64,000 bases of DNA from Daldinia sp. FL1419 (taxonomy: Eukaryota; Ascomycota; Sordariomycetes; Xylariales; Hypoxylaceae). The notes under the pieces are model-generated. The model saw nothing but the letters and a program-made list of their open reading frames with translations, did not search any database and was not told the DNA's origin. The position numbers and the translations under genes were made by a program. Location: the NCBI GenBank assembly GCA_025201765.1, contig MU623342.1, positions 496,001 to 560,000 of the forward strand, read 5' to 3'. Positions 60,997 through 64,000 of this stretch are shown in pieces (position 1 is the first letter of the stretch; each line of letters opens with the position of its first letter).

Positions 60997-62051
60997 ATTG
61001 GTGTAGCCTTATGTCCTAGCTGACGTGAAAAGTTGTCCTAGGACCTAGGTAGCCGGTCTAGATGAAAAGATCCCCAAAAGACACCTACTCTAAAAATGGA
61101 TAAATACCTCTTCTGCCTCTACAGATATGCAGTTTAAAGCCAACATGAGACGCGATGTACGTCAAAATATAGGTATCTTCCCCCCTATAATCCTCTGGAG
61201 AGTAAGCTATAATTCTTGCAGCCCATGTCTAATAAGCAAACTCCGTAACTCTCAGGAACATCTTGCCAAGTCACACCACAGGTACGGATGTTACTCTTAG
61301 ACACAAGGCAATCTTACATATTCTTCTAAATGAGCCTTCTCGAACACCAACGACGCGTAAGCCGGTTTATATCTATAAATATTACACCTCTGCTCTGTTC
61401 AATGATAACCATACATGCCTAACGAATCGCACACATTGCAGCAACACGTTAATCGAGACGGAAATATGCGAAGATGCCTTAAAAGACCACAAGGTGTGAT
61501 CCATCGGACTTACAAACTACCATGGCTCAACGGGACCCACGGCTACGGTAGCATGTCCCAACATCTTGAAGGCTTCATGCAACAATACGTGCTAATACTC
61601 ACCGGGATGAGCAGAGTGCTTGGAAGTTCACCGGATTCAGACCTTGCTGCCCGGTCTCGGCTTGCTTGTTCTAGCCACGCTCCACAGTGGTGTAAATTGC
61701 GAGAGATAATTCATCTCTCCTCTTAATACCTAAAGCCGATTTAGCACTCGAACCGCCATATATAGCTTACCGGTTGATATCTGCTGCATACTTGTCTGGT
61801 CCGGAAATGAAACCAATGCGTCCGTCGGCACGAAATCATATATGCAAGAGACACATCAGCAGTCGGCAGCCACTTCCTAAAAGGAAGAAGAAAAAAGTAA
61901 AATAATAAAAAAAGGCAAAAAAATCACCTCAGGGGTATGCAATGGATCTTACCCCACGTTGAACCGGGGTAGCGTAGAAACGTTAAGCAATCGGAAGTAA
62001 AGTTACTATCCGACGAACCATTCCTTCGAAGAGCCGCAGATGGCAAATCCA

Positions 62052-62080
62052 CCTAGGTAGGTAGGTAGGTACCTGGGTAG
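62052..62080. repeat. (TAGG)n run with CCTAGG start
   Basis: CCTAGGTAGGTAGGTAGG followed by TACCTGGGTAG in gene-free DNA. Confidence 0.85.
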
Positions 62081-63351
62081 CTAGGGATCGAAGGCCCATT
62101 ACAACATAACCTGCAATTGTGAAGTAGGCTACTAGGCTACACGTTGCCTTAAATCCGTCTTTGGCAGGACGATTAATAAGACATTTTAACAAAAGGTCAA
62201 TGTTTTACTCTACCCGTTAATCTTGACATAGCTATTTACGACTCGGTTATATCAGGCATCTAAAACATGGATACTACCAATAGTTATAAGGGATGTCGAA
62301 TAGCAACGCAGAAATATTGCAGCTTGAAGGGTAGGGACGGGAATTTCCAATAATATATTGACCACGAGGTCGATAGTGTGGTAGCCACGAGTGAAACACG
62401 AGTGACTGGCGTAATTAAACACTCCGTAGCCTGCTTCCACGATCGATGTGGTTCGGGTTTTAAGAATTGGAGAGGGGTAAAGAGGTAAGACAATTATATT
62501 ACTAGCGGAGAGGGAGCACGCGAAAGTGAATGTGACGGGAGGCTGACATGCACTATATTCCCGATCGATGCAATGGCGCACATACTTACCTAGCTATTCG
62601 GGAATACTGGTTTCAGTTGCACAGTATATGACGGCGAGCGACAGCCTTGATCATACAACTTGGTTTTTGAGGGTGTAGGACTAGTGCTCAATAGTGCTTC
62701 AAGATAATAAAGTGCACTCGACGATGACCTATGGATGCATCATCATCATCTATCAGGGAAACGAAATGGGAGTGATGCAGGTCTAAGTTCACGATTTCGG
62801 TGAATAGAAATAATAGCTCAAGAACTGGTGATCGATCGGTAATCATACTTAGAACGGATATTGGGGGGGACCAGGGGGGCGATAGAACGGAGGCATGTAC
62901 CATCCTACATAGTCCCGGGGCCAAGGGAATGGGTACCCAGAAGAAATGTAGGCAACAAAACGCCTACTTCGAGTAAAACGGCATCAATGCACAAGGCTCC
63001 GAAAGTTCCTATTACTATGTAAATTTGTAGATCTTAATCTCAGGTATAGACTTGCACATGAAGCTCTCTCGGACTTAGTCAAAAGGACTCAGATTCAGCA
63101 GTAATGCTTCAGCCTCCGGGTCAGTGGCATAGCGATGAAGCCACCTAGGATCCCCCCTACGCCCTAATCCAAAACCACAGAGCGGAATAGCGGGCAAGGC
63201 AACTAACGAAGGATTGCGGCGCGAATCCGCGCAGCTTACATTGCTTTTCCAGAGCTGCTCGAGGAGTCCAGATGACGCGAGATTAAATTCACGGCGGAAA
63301 GAAAATTTTTATTTTTCATTAGGCCTACATGAGGAAGTTCATGATGTCTCG

Positions 63352-63398
63352 GTTTTTTTTGTTTTTGTTTTTTTTGTGTGTGTGAGAGAGAGAGAGAA
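63352..63398. repeat. T-rich, (GT)n and (GA)n microsatellite
   Basis: T tracts broken by G, then five to six GT units, then seven GA units, in immediate succession. Confidence 0.85.
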
Positions 63399-63635
63399 AT
63401 TACGCAGTTTCACAAGCGTACAAGGACGATGCTATGATAGGGGGAAATAATCGGCTGCGTACTTGAAGTATCTACGCTTAACAGAGCGGAATCCATCACG
63501 GCTGTGAAACGACTCGTCTCATATGACTATTTTAGGGAGGATTTGCTTGGACGGTGTATACGACCTTGTTGCCTTGAACTGCCTAGGCGGAGGTGGGAGA
63601 AGTATATACACTACTGTGATGGTGGTGGTCAAGCC

Positions 63636-63665
63636 AGGTAGGTAGGTAGGTAGGTAGGTAGGTAG
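63636..63665. repeat. (TAGG)n run, longest in window
   Basis: Thirty bases of uninterrupted AGGT units, followed by two CTCATCG copies. Confidence 0.9.
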
Positions 63666-64000
63666 CTCATCGCTCATCGCCGCCGTTGCTATTTTCGGGC
63701 GTCTTCTAGCTGAGAAGGTTAGGACTTATGAATTCATGACCGACACGGGTGCGTACATTACGCGCGTTGTCGAGGCTTTGCTCGGAGAAACGCGTCTATG
63801 GAGGGGCGTATGGAGGGGTTCAATAATCGTGGGGTGCGTGCGCTAAGACAGGCAGGCGGGAATTTTCGTATCGACACGAAAATAAAAATGCAGAGATGCA
63901 ATTAACTTTGGTTTATAAGATCCGTGTTGCCTAGTAGAAGTCATCTAAGATGTTAGGAGGTACCTAATATCCCATGATTACTTCCTATGAATGAATGAGT

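Larger units (their letters stand above)
59369..64000. other. Gene-free 4.6 kb to the window end
   Basis: It begins with the 3' flank of the EST1-type gene. No supported gene follows on either strand. It is rich in TAGG/CCTA runs (60969-60996, 62052-62080, 63636-63665) and has a TTTG/GT/GA microsatellite at 63352-63398. A promoter of a gene beyond the window end could lie in the last part. Confidence 0.5.

Overview
The window looks like nuclear DNA of a filamentous ascomycete (Pezizomycotina, probably Sordariomycetes). The genes carry many short introns (48 to about 250 nt) with GT..AG ends and CTAAC/CTGAC-type branch sites. The protein families are also typical: a rhodopsin-domain/PTH11-like membrane protein, an AreA GATA-like domain protein, an EST1-type domain protein, a GH35 beta-galactosidase and a decayed HET-domain gene. 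No tRNA, rRNA, CRISPR array, insertion sequence or intact transposon was recognised.

Layout. 0-15.4 kb: 3' end of a small secreted-type protein gene (+), an uncharacterised protein with a possible ADP-ribosyltransferase-like fold (+), a seven-helix rhodopsin-domain protein (-), a cytochrome P450 (-), an RG-rich protein of unknown function (+), a dienelactone hydrolase with a mitochondrial-type leader (-), and a Nudix hydrolase (-). 15.4-20.4 kb: no intact gene; the right half is a HET-domain pseudogene. 20.4-24.1 kb: isovaleryl-CoA dehydrogenase (-) and the beta subunit of 3-methylcrotonyl-CoA carboxylase (+) share a 352-bp divergent promoter, forming a leucine-catabolism pair. 24.1-28.6 kb is empty. 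28.6-30.2 kb: AreA GATA-like domain protein (-). 30.2-38.1 kb is empty. 38.1-41.4 kb: secreted beta-galactosidase (-). 42.6-46.8 kb: RNA 3'-phosphate cyclase-like protein (-) and an atypical short-chain dehydrogenase (-). 46.8-56.8 kb is a 10-kb gene desert with a possible transporter relic. 56.8-59.4 kb: C2H2/EST1-type domain protein (+). 59.4-64 kb is empty.

The clearest functional unit is the ivd/mccB pair. The two enzymes act at consecutive steps of mitochondrial leucine breakdown. Their shared promoter holds two CCTCGG boxes and a CGG-TAT-CCG inverted triplet. The other genes look like independent housekeeping or accessory genes, and no biosynthetic cluster core enzyme is present.

Exon coordinates were read by hand from splice signals and frame continuity. 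Where alternatives exist they are stated. Gene-free intervals are rich in TAGG/CCTA tetranucleotide runs and the palindrome CCTAGG. I did not find convincing evidence of a wholly new system. The most useful leads are the divergent promoter, the alternative start codons of the hydrolase, the ART-like protein, and several enzymes whose signature motifs deviate from the textbook form.
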